From Bog-113 sp965226755 (GTDB lineage Bacteria > Acidobacteriota > Terriglobia > Bryobacterales > Bryobacteraceae), in the NCBI GenBank assembly GCA_965226755.1, contig CBDDDT010000001.1:310001-374000 (forward strand): a DNA stretch of 64,000 nt, given 5' to 3'. Below, one piece after another: positions 15,388 through 23,680 of this stretch. A program made the position numbers and the translations under genes. The notes beneath the pieces were generated by a model. The model was not told where the DNA came from and ran no database searches. It saw only the letters and a list, made by a program, of their open reading frames with translations. Positions within the stretch are counted from its first letter, which is position 1. Each line of letters opens with the position of its first letter.

Positions 15388-16439
15388 CGGAGGTTCCGCA
15401 GCCGCGCCGGGCGGTGCGTGAGATGACGCCCTACGCACCGCCGACGGGCGGCCGATACGGGAAACTGCGCCTGGATTTCAACGAGAATACGACCGGATGC
15501 TCGCCCCGGGTGATCGAGTTTCTGCGTTCGCAACTGAACGCGGAGCGTTTGTCGGTGTATCCCGATTACACGGAAGCGAAGGCGCGGCTGGCGCGGCACT
15601 TTCGCGTTTCATCCGGGGAGATGCTGCTGACCAATGGGACCGACGAGGCGATCCAGGTTTTTTTGAACACGTACGTGGACGATGGCGACGAAGTGCTGCT
15701 TCTGCGGCCTTCGTATGCGATGTACCGCTTTTATGCTCAGCTGGCGGGCGCGCGCATCGTTGAAGCCGACTACGTGCCGCCCGAGCTGGCGTTTCCGTTG
15801 GAAACACTGCTGGAGCGGCTGAGCGAAAGTCCGCGGGCCGTGATCGTCTCCAATCCGAATAATCCCACCGGCGTGGGGATCGAGCTCGCTTCGATCGAAC
15901 GAATTGTGAAAGCTGCGCCGGGCGCGGCGGTGCTGATCGATGAAGCCTATTTCGAATTCTCGGGGGTGACCGCGCTGGGGCTGCTTCGGGATCACGGAAA
16001 TCTGTTTGTGAGCCGGACGTTTTCCAAAGTTTACGGAATGGCGGCGATGCGGATCGGGGCTCTCTTCTCGCAGGCGCGGAATGTCGAGCTGCTTCATAAG
16101 GCGCAATCGCCGTACAGCGTGAATATGCTGGCGGCGATGGCGGCTTCCGAGGCGGCTGACGACACGGGTTTTATCGAGAATACGGTGCGGGAGACTTTGG
16201 CGGCCCGCGAGATGCTGTGCGCGGGGCTGGAGCGGCTGGGGATCGCGTACGTTCCGAGCGTGGCGAATTTCGTTTTGATCTACGCGGGCGCGCGCGCTTC
16301 CCAGGTCTGCGAGACGCTTCGGGAGCGCGCCATTCTGGTGCGCGACCGCAGCTATGAAATACCCGGCGCGGTGCGCGTGACCGCGGGTACGCGCGAGCAG
16401 ACGCTTCGCGCGCTCGCCGAACTGGAGCGGATCTGGTGA
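15375..16439 (+). CDS. hisC: histidinol-phosphate aminotransferase
   Basis: PLP-dependent fold-type I aminotransferase, 354 residues, converting imidazole-acetol phosphate to histidinol phosphate. Seen are LDFNENTTG near the N-terminus, NGTDEAIQ, SNPNNPTG, the PLP-Asp region LIDEAYFEF and the PLP lysine in TFSKVYGMA. The GTG start at 15375 lies inside hisD. The stop overlaps the HAD gene start (GTGA at 16436-16439). Confidence 0.95.
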   Translation: MREVTEVPQPRRAVREMTPYAPPTGGRYGKLRLDFNENTTGCSPRVIEFLRSQLNAERLSVYPDYTEAKARLARHFRVSSGEMLLTNGTDEAIQVFLNTYVDDGDEVLLLRPSYAMYRFYAQLAGARIVEADYVPPELAFPLETLLERLSESPRAVIVSNPNNPTGVGIELASIERIVKAAPGAAVLIDEAYFEFSGVTALGLLRDHGNLFVSRTFSKVYGMAAMRIGALFSQARNVELLHKAQSPYSVNMLAAMAASEAADDTGFIENTVRETLAAREMLCAGLERLGIAYVPSVANFVLIYAGARASQVCETLRERAILVRDRSYEIPGAVRVTAGTREQTLRALAELERIW

Positions 16440-17122
16440 GCGCGCAAGACCTGCTCATTTTCGACATGGACGGGGTGCTGGTGGACGTGGGGGAGTCGTA
16501 TCGGGAGACGATCCGCCGCACGGTGGAGCATTTCACGGGAGCGGCGACGCCGCACGACCGGATCCAGGAATTCAAGAACCGGGGCGGGTGGAATGACGAT
16601 TGGGCGCTATCCGTTCAGCTGATCCGGGATGCGGGAGTGGACGCCAGTTACGACAGCGTGGTGACACAGTTCCAGAAGTATTTCCGCGGCGAGAATGGGC
16701 GCGGGGGGTTGATCGAGCGGGAGAAATGGATTGGGCAGGCGGGATTGTTCGACCGCCTGGCGAGCGCTTACCGGCTGGCTGTGTTCACGGGGCGTCTTCA
16801 CGAAGAAGCGGAGGTGACGCTGCAGCGCTTTGCCGCGGGCGTGTTCGATCCCGTGGTGGGGACGGACGACGTGGCCGCGGGCAAGCCGGCGCCGGACGGA
16901 ATCCTGAAGATCCTGTCTCTGGTGGAAGCGCGGCGCGTTTTTTCCATCGGGGACACGGTGGATGACGCGGGCAGCGCGCGGGCGGCGGGAGTTCCTTTCA
17001 TCGGGATTACGAGCGAAGGGACGCCGCGGCGGGAAGAATCCGTGCGCGTGTTGATGGAATGCGGGGCGGTCGCTGTTCTGAGCAGCATCAACGAATTGGA
17101 GCGGGAGTTGAGCAGGCAATGA
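16436..17122 (+). CDS. HAD-IA family phosphatase, candidate histidinol-phosphate phosphatase
   Basis: There are 228 residues with all four HAD motifs: FDMDGVLVD (D10, D12), the FTG threonine, GKPAPD (lysine) and GDTVDD. It is overlapped at both ends by his genes (GTGA with hisC, ATGA with hisB). No HisB N-terminal phosphatase domain is fused to HisB here, and no PHP or IMPase-type HisN is in the window. The operon otherwise lacks the phosphatase step, so this is the natural candidate for histidinol-phosphate phosphatase. The HAD assignment is secure; the substrate is inferred from context alone. Confidence 0.85.
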   Translation: MSAQDLLIFDMDGVLVDVGESYRETIRRTVEHFTGAATPHDRIQEFKNRGGWNDDWALSVQLIRDAGVDASYDSVVTQFQKYFRGENGRGGLIEREKWIGQAGLFDRLASAYRLAVFTGRLHEEAEVTLQRFAAGVFDPVVGTDDVAAGKPAPDGILKILSLVEARRVFSIGDTVDDAGSARAAGVPFIGITSEGTPRREESVRVLMECGAVAVLSSINELERELSRQ

Positions 17123-17709
17123 GCCGCCGGGCGGAGATAAATCGGCATACGACGGAAACGCAGATCCGAGCGTCGCTGGAGATCGACGGGCGGGGCGCTT
17201 ACCAGGTGACGACCGGGATTCGTTTCCTCGACCATATGCTGGAGCTGTTTGCGCGGCATGGCGCGTTCGATCTGACGATCGAGGCGCGAGGCGACCTGGA
17301 TGTGGATCAGCATCATACGGTGGAAGACGCCGGGATCGTAATCGGTCAGCTGTTTACGCAGGCGCTGGGCGACCGCAAGGGAATCAACCGGGCGGGTTAT
17401 TTCGTTCTGCCGATGGACGAGACTTTGGCGGTGGTCGCGGTGGATTTAGGGGGACGCGCCGCGCTGGTGTATGAGGATCGGGTCACGGCGCCGCAGGTAG
17501 GCGAACTGCAGACGGAGCTGCTCCCGGATTTCTTCGGCGGCTTTGTGCAGCACGCGGCGGCGAATCTGCACGCGAAAGTGCTGTATGGGCGATCCAATCA
17601 CCACAAGATCGAGGCGATATTCAAGTGCTGGGCGCGGGCCATGCGCTACGCGTGTTCCTATGACGACCGGCTGCGCGATCAGCTTCCGTCCACGAAGGGT
17701 TTGCTGTGA
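17119..17709 (+). CDS. hisB: imidazoleglycerol-phosphate dehydratase
   Basis: Manganese-dependent dehydratase, 196 residues, the monofunctional form without the phosphatase domain found in enteric HisB. Metal-binding motifs are DQHHTVEDAG and NHHKIEAIFK, with FLDHML and GFVQHAA between them. The start overlaps the HAD stop and the stop overlaps hisH (GTGA at 17706-17709). Confidence 0.96.
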   Translation: MSRRAEINRHTTETQIRASLEIDGRGAYQVTTGIRFLDHMLELFARHGAFDLTIEARGDLDVDQHHTVEDAGIVIGQLFTQALGDRKGINRAGYFVLPMDETLAVVAVDLGGRAALVYEDRVTAPQVGELQTELLPDFFGGFVQHAAANLHAKVLYGRSNHHKIEAIFKCWARAMRYACSYDDRLRDQLPSTKGLL

Positions 17710-18299
17710 TCGCGCTGGTGGATTACGGGGCCGGGAACCTGAGCTCCGTGGCCAACACGCTGCACGCGCTGGGCGCTTCCTTCCAACTGGTCGAAGACGC
17801 GGGAGACCTGGGTCGGGCAGATAAGATCATTCTGCCGGGCGTCGGTCATTTCGGACAGATGATGCGCTCATTGGACGCCATGGGAGTGCGCGAGGCGCTG
17901 GCCGGGCGTGTGCGGGACGGAGTTCCCTTTCTGGGCATTTGCCTGGGCATGCAGGCGCTGTTTGAAGGGAGCGACGAAGCTCCGGGGGTGAGCGGGCTGG
18001 GCATCTTCCCCGGGCGAGCGCAACGGTTTCCGGAGGCTTTGCGCGTGCCTCATATGGGCTGGAATCAGGTCCGCGCGAGAGCTGATTCGCTTTTGTTTCG
18101 AGATTTGGGCAGCGACCCGTGGTTTTACTTCGCGCATAGTTACTATGTTCCGCGCGCGCCGGTGACCGCCGGCGAATGCGATTACTCGGTCACTTACTCG
18201 GCCGCGATCGAGCGTGGTCAGACGTTCGGAGTGCAGTTTCATCCGGAGAAGTCGGCGGCTGCCGGGCAGGCGCTGGTGGATGCGTTTCTGCGGCTTTAG
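17706..18299 (+). CDS. hisH: imidazole glycerol phosphate synthase, glutaminase subunit
   Basis: Class I glutamine amidotransferase that supplies ammonia to HisF; 197 residues. It shows DYGAGNLSSV at the N-terminus, the nucleophile in LGICLGMQ and the His/Glu of the triad in FHPEKS. The GTG start overlaps the hisB stop, and hisF begins two bases after its own stop, fitting a 1:1 HisH-HisF complex. Confidence 0.96.
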   Translation: MIALVDYGAGNLSSVANTLHALGASFQLVEDAGDLGRADKIILPGVGHFGQMMRSLDAMGVREALAGRVRDGVPFLGICLGMQALFEGSDEAPGVSGLGIFPGRAQRFPEALRVPHMGWNQVRARADSLLFRDLGSDPWFYFAHSYYVPRAPVTAGECDYSVTYSAAIERGQTFGVQFHPEKSAAAGQALVDAFLRL

Positions 18300-18301
18300 C
18301 C

Positions 18302-19066
18302 ATGCTGGCCAAACGAATTATTCCGTGTCTTGACGTGACGGGCGGGCGGGTGGTGAAAGGCGTGCATTTCGTGGCGCTGCGCGACGCGGGAGATCCGGTG
18401 GAATTGGCGTCCCGCTATAACCGCGAAGGCGCGGATGAACTGGTCTTTCTGGATATTACGGCGTCGAGCGACGCGCGCGAGATCATGGCCGGGGTGGTGG
18501 CGCGCACGGCTCGCGAGGTTTTCATTCCGCTGGCGGTGGGCGGCGGCATCCGGTCGGTTGAAGACGCGCGCAAGATCCTGCGCTCCGGAGCGGATAAAGT
18601 ATCGGTGAACACGGCGGCGGTGCGCGATCCGGAACTGATCGCCGTGCTGAGCCGGGAGTTTGGAGCGCAGGCCGTGGTGCTGGCGATCGACGCTCGCCGG
18701 TTGCGGCCCGGTTGCTGGAACGTGTTCACGCGAGGGGGACGGGATGACGAAGGCCTGGATGCGGTGGGTTGGGCGGCGCGGGGCGAAGAACTCGGCGCGG
18801 GCGAGATATTGCTGACCTCGATGGACACGGACGGAGTGCAGGGCGGATTTGATTGCGAACTGACGCGCGCGGTTTCGAGAGCCACGCGAATCCCCGTGAT
18901 CGCTTCGGGCGGGGCGGGGAAGGCGGAGGATTTCGCGCGCGTGCTGACGGATGGTTTGGCGGACGCCGCGCTGGCCGCTTCCGTTTTTCACTTCGGGACG
19001 ATCCGGATTCACGAGCTGAAAGAGTTTCTGGATAAGCAGGGCATTCCCGTCAGGACTGGCTATTGA
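18302..19066 (+). CDS. hisF: imidazole glycerol phosphate synthase, cyclase subunit
   Basis: TIM-barrel cyclase that uses HisH-derived ammonia to form the imidazole ring and AICAR; 254 residues. The catalytic aspartates lie in IIPCLDVTGGRVVKG and in LAIDARRL; phosphate-binding glycine loops are VGGGIRS and ASGGAGK. The stop overlaps the hisA start (TTGA at 19063-19066). Confidence 0.96.
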   Translation: MLAKRIIPCLDVTGGRVVKGVHFVALRDAGDPVELASRYNREGADELVFLDITASSDAREIMAGVVARTAREVFIPLAVGGGIRSVEDARKILRSGADKVSVNTAAVRDPELIAVLSREFGAQAVVLAIDARRLRPGCWNVFTRGGRDDEGLDAVGWAARGEELGAGEILLTSMDTDGVQGGFDCELTRAVSRATRIPVIASGGAGKAEDFARVLTDGLADAALAASVFHFGTIRIHELKEFLDKQGIPVRTGY

Positions 19067-19758
19067 TCATCCCGTGTATCGATTTGATGGACGGCAAGGC
19101 CGTTCAACTGGTGCAAGGCCGCGAGAAAGCGCTGGAAGAGGCCTCGCCGCTGGAGGTGCTGGAACGCTTCGCCGGATTCGCGGAGGTGCAGATCATCGAT
19201 CTGGACGCGGCGATGGGCCGCGGAGCGAATGACGATCTGGTGGAGGAACTGGCGTCGCGAGCGGTGACGCGCGTAGGCGGCGGGGTGCGGTCGCTGGCGC
19301 GCGCCCGCTCGCTGATGGAACAGGGAGCGCATCGCATCATCGTGGGCACGGCGGCCTTCGACGCGGACGGAATCCGGGCGGACTTTCTGGAATCCCTCGT
19401 AGGGGCGATTGGGCGGGAGCGGATTGTGATCGCGCTCGATTCCAAAAACGGCCGCATTGTGGTGCGGGGCTGGCGGCAAACGACGAAGCTGACGGCGCGG
19501 GATGTGATCCGGTCTCTGGAGCCTTACTGCTCGGGATTTCTTTGCACGTATGTGGATAAAGAAGGGATGATGCAGGGCACCGACCTGGAATGGTTTGGCG
19601 CTCTGCGGGAAGCGACCGGGCACGAGATTACGGCGGCGGGCGGCGTGACTACGCTAGCGGATATCCGCGCGCTAGGCGCGATGCGGATTCACGCGGCGGT
19701 GGGCATGGCGATTTATACGGGCCGGCTCAAGCTGGAGGAGTTGCGGGAGTTCCGGTAG
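19063..19758 (+). CDS. hisA: ProFAR isomerase
   Basis: TIM-barrel Amadori isomerase upstream of HisF; 231 residues. It shows IIPCIDLMDGKAVQLVQG with the catalytic Asp, GGGVRS, ALDSKNGRI and the second phosphate loop AAGGVTT. The TTG at 19063 is taken as the start because it overlaps the hisF stop and gives the conserved N-terminus. It is the last gene of the his operon; hisE is missing from the set. No terminator with a clear T-run is visible in the 66 bases before the convergent gene. Confidence 0.94.
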   Translation: MIIPCIDLMDGKAVQLVQGREKALEEASPLEVLERFAGFAEVQIIDLDAAMGRGANDDLVEELASRAVTRVGGGVRSLARARSLMEQGAHRIIVGTAAFDADGIRADFLESLVGAIGRERIVIALDSKNGRIVVRGWRQTTKLTARDVIRSLEPYCSGFLCTYVDKEGMMQGTDLEWFGALREATGHEITAAGGVTTLADIRALGAMRIHAAVGMAIYTGRLKLEELREFR

Positions 19759-19824
19759 GACTTTGGTGCGGGGTTGTATTCTTCCCGGCATGCTTGCCTT
19801 CGGCCTTTTGTTGGTTCGTTAGGA

Positions 19825-20757
19825 TCAGACGGCTTCGGCCAATAGCGCACCCCAATGAAATCCCGCGCCGAAGCCGGCGAAGCACACGTGTTCGCCGGGA
19901 GGAAGCTCGGTGACGGCGAAATATTCGGAGGCGGCGATCAGCATGGAAGCCGAAGAAGTGTTGCCCCGCAGGCCGATGTTGGAGAAGAACCGCCCGGAAG
20001 GCACGGCCAGAGCTTTGGCGACGCGATCGATGAGGTTCTGATTGGCCTGATGAATTAAGAAGGCGCGGACGTCCTGTGCGTCTATCGATGAGGCGGCGAG
20101 CACCTCCGAGATGACCGCCGGAAGTTTGCGCGAGGCCTGGAGGATGACGGAATAGCCGTTCATCTCGATGCCATGCTCCAGGCCCAAGCGAAGATCGTCC
20201 GCGTAGGCGCCGTCGGAATGCAGCGTCGAATGGAGGATGCGCAGACCCGGACCGTCGCGAGTGACCAGACAGGCGCCGGCGCCGTCGCCAAACAGAATGG
20301 CGGTGTTCTTTTCGAGCGGGCGGCGAAGGCTGACGGGGGTCATGCGTTCGGCCGCAATCACCAGAATGCGGGGATAGATGGCGGCGAGACGGCCGGCGAG
20401 CGAAAGGGCGAAAATGGAGCCGGCGCTGGCCATGGGGATGTCGATCGCGGGCGTGCCGGAGAGGCCAAGAGCATGGGCGATGGCGGCGGCGGGTCCGGGG
20501 AAGCGCTGTTGGGGGACGCCGCAGGAGACCAGCAGCAGGTCGATTGCGCCGGCGGGCACACCCGCCTTGGCGAGACACGCTTCCGCGGCTCGCGCGGCGA
20601 GGATGGAGACGGATTCGCCGGCCCCGGCCATGCGGCGTTCGCTGATGCCGGAGACTTGCTGGATCCATTCCTCGGAGACATTCAGTTCGGTGGCCAGCTC
20701 CCGATTGCCCACAACAATCTCCGGCAGGTAAGCGCCGAAGGCGCCGATGCTCGCCAA
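19825..20757 (-). CDS. beta-ketoacyl-ACP synthase III-like protein with Ser at the catalytic Cys position
   Basis: Thiolase-fold FabH-like protein, 310 residues. The active-site histidine and asparagine are kept: HQANQ (H236) and the GNTSSAS motif (N266). The nucleophile position reads IPMASAGS, with Ser111 (AGC) where FabH has Cys in ACAGF. Cys-to-Ser KAS III homologues are known to act as acyltransferases rather than condensing enzymes (for example DpsC in daunorubicin synthesis). It is the last gene of the MBOAT-SGNH-SGNH-ACP operon, three bases after the ACP gene. I infer that it loads an acyl group from acyl-CoA onto that ACP; ketoacyl synthesis is not excluded. Confidence 0.88.
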   Translation of the reverse strand: MASIGAFGAYLPEIVVGNRELATELNVSEEWIQQVSGISERRMAGAGESVSILAARAAEACLAKAGVPAGAIDLLLVSCGVPQQRFPGPAAAIAHALGLSGTPAIDIPMASAGSIFALSLAGRLAAIYPRILVIAAERMTPVSLRRPLEKNTAILFGDGAGACLVTRDGPGLRILHSTLHSDGAYADDLRLGLEHGIEMNGYSVILQASRKLPAVISEVLAASSIDAQDVRAFLIHQANQNLIDRVAKALAVPSGRFFSNIGLRGNTSSASMLIAASEYFAVTELPPGEHVCFAGFGAGFHWGALLAEAV

Positions 20758-20760
20758 GCG

Positions 20761-20994
20761 TTACGACCTCGACTCGATGTAATTCTCGATGCGCGCGATC
20801 GACGCGAACTTACGAGGGTTCAGATCCGTGTCGGGAATGCGGATTCCGAATTCCTTTTCGAGATCGGCGATCAGATCCGGGAGGCCGAAGGAGTCCAGGT
20901 ATCCGGATTCGAAGAGGAAATCTTCGGGATCCGGAGTGGTGGTGTTGCGCGCATGTTTTTGAACGATGCCGATAATTTTCTGCTGGGTGGTCAT
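20761..20994 (-). CDS. acyl carrier protein
   Basis: There are 77 residues with the phosphopantetheine site GYLDSFGL (Ser35) and the acidic four-helix pattern of carrier proteins. The start is the ATG at 20994, which overlaps the stop of the upstream SGNH gene (ATGA). The motif is DSFG rather than the DSL of housekeeping AcpP, suggesting a dedicated carrier. It sits between an SGNH gene and the KAS III-like gene and, with the MBOAT gene, recalls DltC beside DltB. Confidence 0.88.
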   Translation of the reverse strand: MTTQQKIIGIVQKHARNTTTPDPEDFLFESGYLDSFGLPDLIADLEKEFGIRIPDTDLNPRKFASIARIENYIESRS

Positions 20995-22250
20995 GGAGAT
21001 TCCTGAGTTCCGGACGAAACGGCGCGGGACTCGAGATCGAGATCGCCGGCCAGGGCTTGCCCAAGCGCACGGTAACCGGCGCCGGTTAGATGGATGTAAT
21101 CGGGCTGGCCGAGTCCGGCGCGCACCCAGGTCACGGTAGCGCGCGAGCCGCCCATGCGGTCGCGCCAGTCCCAAAATGCGATTCCGGCCTCGCCGGCGGT
21201 TTGCCTCTCGACGTCGATCACTTCGTCCAGGTGGAGCAGGGGGCGATCGCGGCCGCAGTCCGGAGGGCCGACCAGCAACAGGGAAGAAGCGGGCACGGCT
21301 TCGCGGAAACGCGCGATGACGCGGAGCAGATCGGCGCGAAAAGACGCGGGGTCGAAAGAGCGGCTGTTGGCCTCATTGGTTCCATAGGCGAGGACGCAGA
21401 GCGCGGGGTTGCGGCTCTTGATTTGCTGTGTCCAGAGCGCATCGTCTCCGTTCAGAAGCAAGCTGGCCTGCGCGCCATTGATGCCGAGCGTTTCCCACGT
21501 GACGCCAGAAGGATTTTGCGCCACCCATCCATAGAGGCGGACCGGAGCGGCGCTTAGAGTAGTGACCGCGAAAACATGGTCGCCCGGCGGGGGCTGGTAG
21601 GAGAATATGCCGGTAGAAAGGCGATCGTCGGTTTCGATGGTCTGGAGGGGCAGCCCGTCCATATCGACGGAAAAAGCGCCGCCGCCGGGCTGGGCGAGAT
21701 AGAACAGTTCCACGGCTTTGGCCGCAGTATTGATCCAAGCGGTTTGTCCGGCGGAGCGGGAGGTGATGGCGACGCCGCTCAATCCCAGCAATCCGTCGCC
21801 GGGGCGACCCACGGTGCCGGCTGTTTCCCAACCCGCGGAGCTGTTCCCGGCGAGGTCGAAACGGCGATAGCCGCGATAAGGGCGTCCAGCCATTCCGAAC
21901 CCAGGTCCGCCGTTTCCGTATTTCGCCTGCATGAACTGGCGCATGGCGTCGACCCAATCGTCGGAGGCGGTGTGGGAATCCCCGAACTGCAGGATGTGAA
22001 CGGGCTGTCCGGTGGCGCGGCTGTCCTGCAAAAGGGCGAAGAACGGCTGGAGCGCGGCGGGGTTGGAGAAATGACCCGCCGCGGGCGTCAGACGGGCGGA
22101 AATGCGGGCGAGAGCCGCTTCGCGCAGCGCGGGCGAGACAGGGCGAACCGCGCGGCGGACAGCGCTCTTCGAACGCTTCTTCGGCGGAGGCTTGTGGGCG
22201 GCCCCGTTTACCAGCGAAAGAATCGCGACCAAAGCCGCCATGAACTTCAC
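20991..22250 (-). CDS. SGNH/GDSL-family O-acyltransferase-like exported protein (first of two)
   Basis: There are 419 residues with an N-terminal signal or anchor segment and a basic Pro/Lys-rich linker. The SGNH block I motif is LQFGDSHT (Ser92); AYGTNEAN is the Asn-containing block and DYIHLT near the C-terminus holds the Asp-x-x-His pair. Between them is a beta-rich insertion (about residues 170-270) also present in the neighbouring paralogue. It overlaps the ACP gene downstream and the second SGNH gene upstream by four bases each. It is likely periplasmic, moving an acyl group to or from a polymer. Confidence 0.85.
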   Translation of the reverse strand: MKFMAALVAILSLVNGAAHKPPPKKRSKSAVRRAVRPVSPALREAALARISARLTPAAGHFSNPAALQPFFALLQDSRATGQPVHILQFGDSHTASDDWVDAMRQFMQAKYGNGGPGFGMAGRPYRGYRRFDLAGNSSAGWETAGTVGRPGDGLLGLSGVAITSRSAGQTAWINTAAKAVELFYLAQPGGGAFSVDMDGLPLQTIETDDRLSTGIFSYQPPPGDHVFAVTTLSAAPVRLYGWVAQNPSGVTWETLGINGAQASLLLNGDDALWTQQIKSRNPALCVLAYGTNEANSRSFDPASFRADLLRVIARFREAVPASSLLLVGPPDCGRDRPLLHLDEVIDVERQTAGEAGIAFWDWRDRMGGSRATVTWVRAGLGQPDYIHLTGAGYRALGQALAGDLDLESRAVSSGTQESP

Positions 22251-23680
22251 CTTCCTACTTCACCATTTCTCGCTACAACAGGCGCCGGCTTGGCGAAGCG
22301 TTCGTAGCCATCGACTAACGCCTGATCCACCAGCGTGCCGACCTTAGCCGCGCCGGCGGGGAAGGGGTGAATGAAGTCAGCGCTGACCAGCCGCGGCTGC
22401 AGAGAGTACCAGCGCGCCATTGTGCCGGCGCCGCCCATGGCTTGGAATGTGTCGAAGAACGCGCAGCCCGTCTCGGCGGCGACCTGCTTCTGGATCTCTA
22501 CGATACGGGGCAGGACCTCGGGAGTGACGATCTCTCCGTCGCCTTCGCGTTCGCCGCGGTCCATGGGACTCATGATCAGAATCGAGGTGTCGGGTAAAGC
22601 GGCCTGGATGCGCGCAATCACCTTTCTCAGCTCACCCGCATAGTCTTTGACGATATACGCGGGATAGACGCTTTCGTTGGTCCCGTAGTTCAGGATCAGG
22701 AGGTCGGGATGGGCGTGCTGAAGTTCCGCGGTCCATTGATCCGGCTCGAAATAGCGGAGCACGGCCTGGACCTGGCCGCCGTTGAGCCCGAGGCTGCTGT
22801 AGATAATTCCGGGACCGGGCTTCTCGAACTCATACCCGAACGCTCGTACCGCGCCGGAGGTGACCGCGAGTTCAATGTTATCGGAACCGGCCGGAATGGG
22901 GAAGCGTGCAAAGGCGGGCTTCTTCGCGGGTCCATCCGTGGTGACGACGCCGAGCACCTGATTCGCTGAACTCACACGGAACGAGCCGCCGCCGGGTTGT
23001 TCCAGATACTGGACCTCCACGCTGGTGTGGAGACGGTCGGGAAGCCGCACGGTGGAAACGGCGCCGACGGAGCCCCGGAAGCTCACGCCTCCTAACCCGT
23101 GAAATCCGTCGGGGGCTCTGGATAGCGTCGCTGATTCGATTTTCCAGCCTTGCGCGCGGAGATCCACACCGCGGTGCCCGTACCAGGCCCACGGTTTGGC
23201 GATCAGCAGAAAGCCGTGGCCGGCATCGCCGAACCGGGCCTGCATCTGAGATCGCGCGTCAGCGGTGATGGAGTCGGCGGTGACGGGTGAATCGCCGTAA
23301 TGGAGGATGCGCGTGACGGCGCCCGGCAGTTTCCGGTCGGTTCGCGAAAGAGCTTGCTCGAAGCGCCGCATGGCCGGATCAAAGCCGGCGGCATAGGGTG
23401 GATTGAAATCCCGCGGCCGCGATGGGGAGATGGCGACAGGAACGGGGCGGGGCGCGGCGCGGGAAACCGCGGGCGAAGGCGCCGGCCAGGGAAACCGGGC
23501 GAGCGCGTGGAATTGCGAGCCGGGGTCGAAGCCACCCAGCTTCGCGAAGCGAGGAAGGTGCGGCACTGCCCATAGCATCGCCGCGGTCAGGACGATGGTG
23601 AGCGATGTTTTCAGCGGAAGATCCGCTGCCGGCGCGGGCGTAGATTCCGGCCGCGATACGTGGTTTTCCAGCATGGGCAT
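22247..23680 (-). CDS. SGNH/GDSL-family O-acyltransferase-like membrane-anchored protein (second of two)
   Basis: There are 477 residues with a single hydrophobic anchor near residues 26-42, then a Pro-rich linker, then an SGNH domain: HYGDSPVTAD (Ser131), NYGTNESV and ADFIHPF at the C-terminus. It shares the layout of the first SGNH protein, including an EQPGGGSF/AQPGGGAF segment, so they are paralogues. Its start overlaps the MBOAT stop by one base (TAATG). A role as the extracytoplasmic partner of the MBOAT (as in DltD or AlgJ/AlgX) is inference. Confidence 0.85.
   Translation of the reverse strand: MPMLENHVSRPESTPAPAADLPLKTSLTIVLTAAMLWAVPHLPRFAKLGGFDPGSQFHALARFPWPAPSPAVSRAAPRPVPVAISPSRPRDFNPPYAAGFDPAMRRFEQALSRTDRKLPGAVTRILHYGDSPVTADSITADARSQMQARFGDAGHGFLLIAKPWAWYGHRGVDLRAQGWKIESATLSRAPDGFHGLGGVSFRGSVGAVSTVRLPDRLHTSVEVQYLEQPGGGSFRVSSANQVLGVVTTDGPAKKPAFARFPIPAGSDNIELAVTSGAVRAFGYEFEKPGPGIIYSSLGLNGGQVQAVLRYFEPDQWTAELQHAHPDLLILNYGTNESVYPAYIVKDYAGELRKVIARIQAALPDTSILIMSPMDRGEREGDGEIVTPEVLPRIVEIQKQVAAETGCAFFDTFQAMGGAGTMARWYSLQPRLVSADFIHPFPAGAAKVGTLVDQALVDGYERFAKPAPVVARNGEVGR

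Noticed and set aside
13369..15438. 689-codon open frame on the minus strand
   Set aside because: It is antisense to hisG/hisD/hisC, which have full family motifs; the translation is Arg/His-rich, typical of shadow frames in high-GC DNA.
19759..19824. Terminator between hisA and the convergent KAS III-like gene
   Set aside because: Only short, unstable inverted repeats and no T-run; not supportable.
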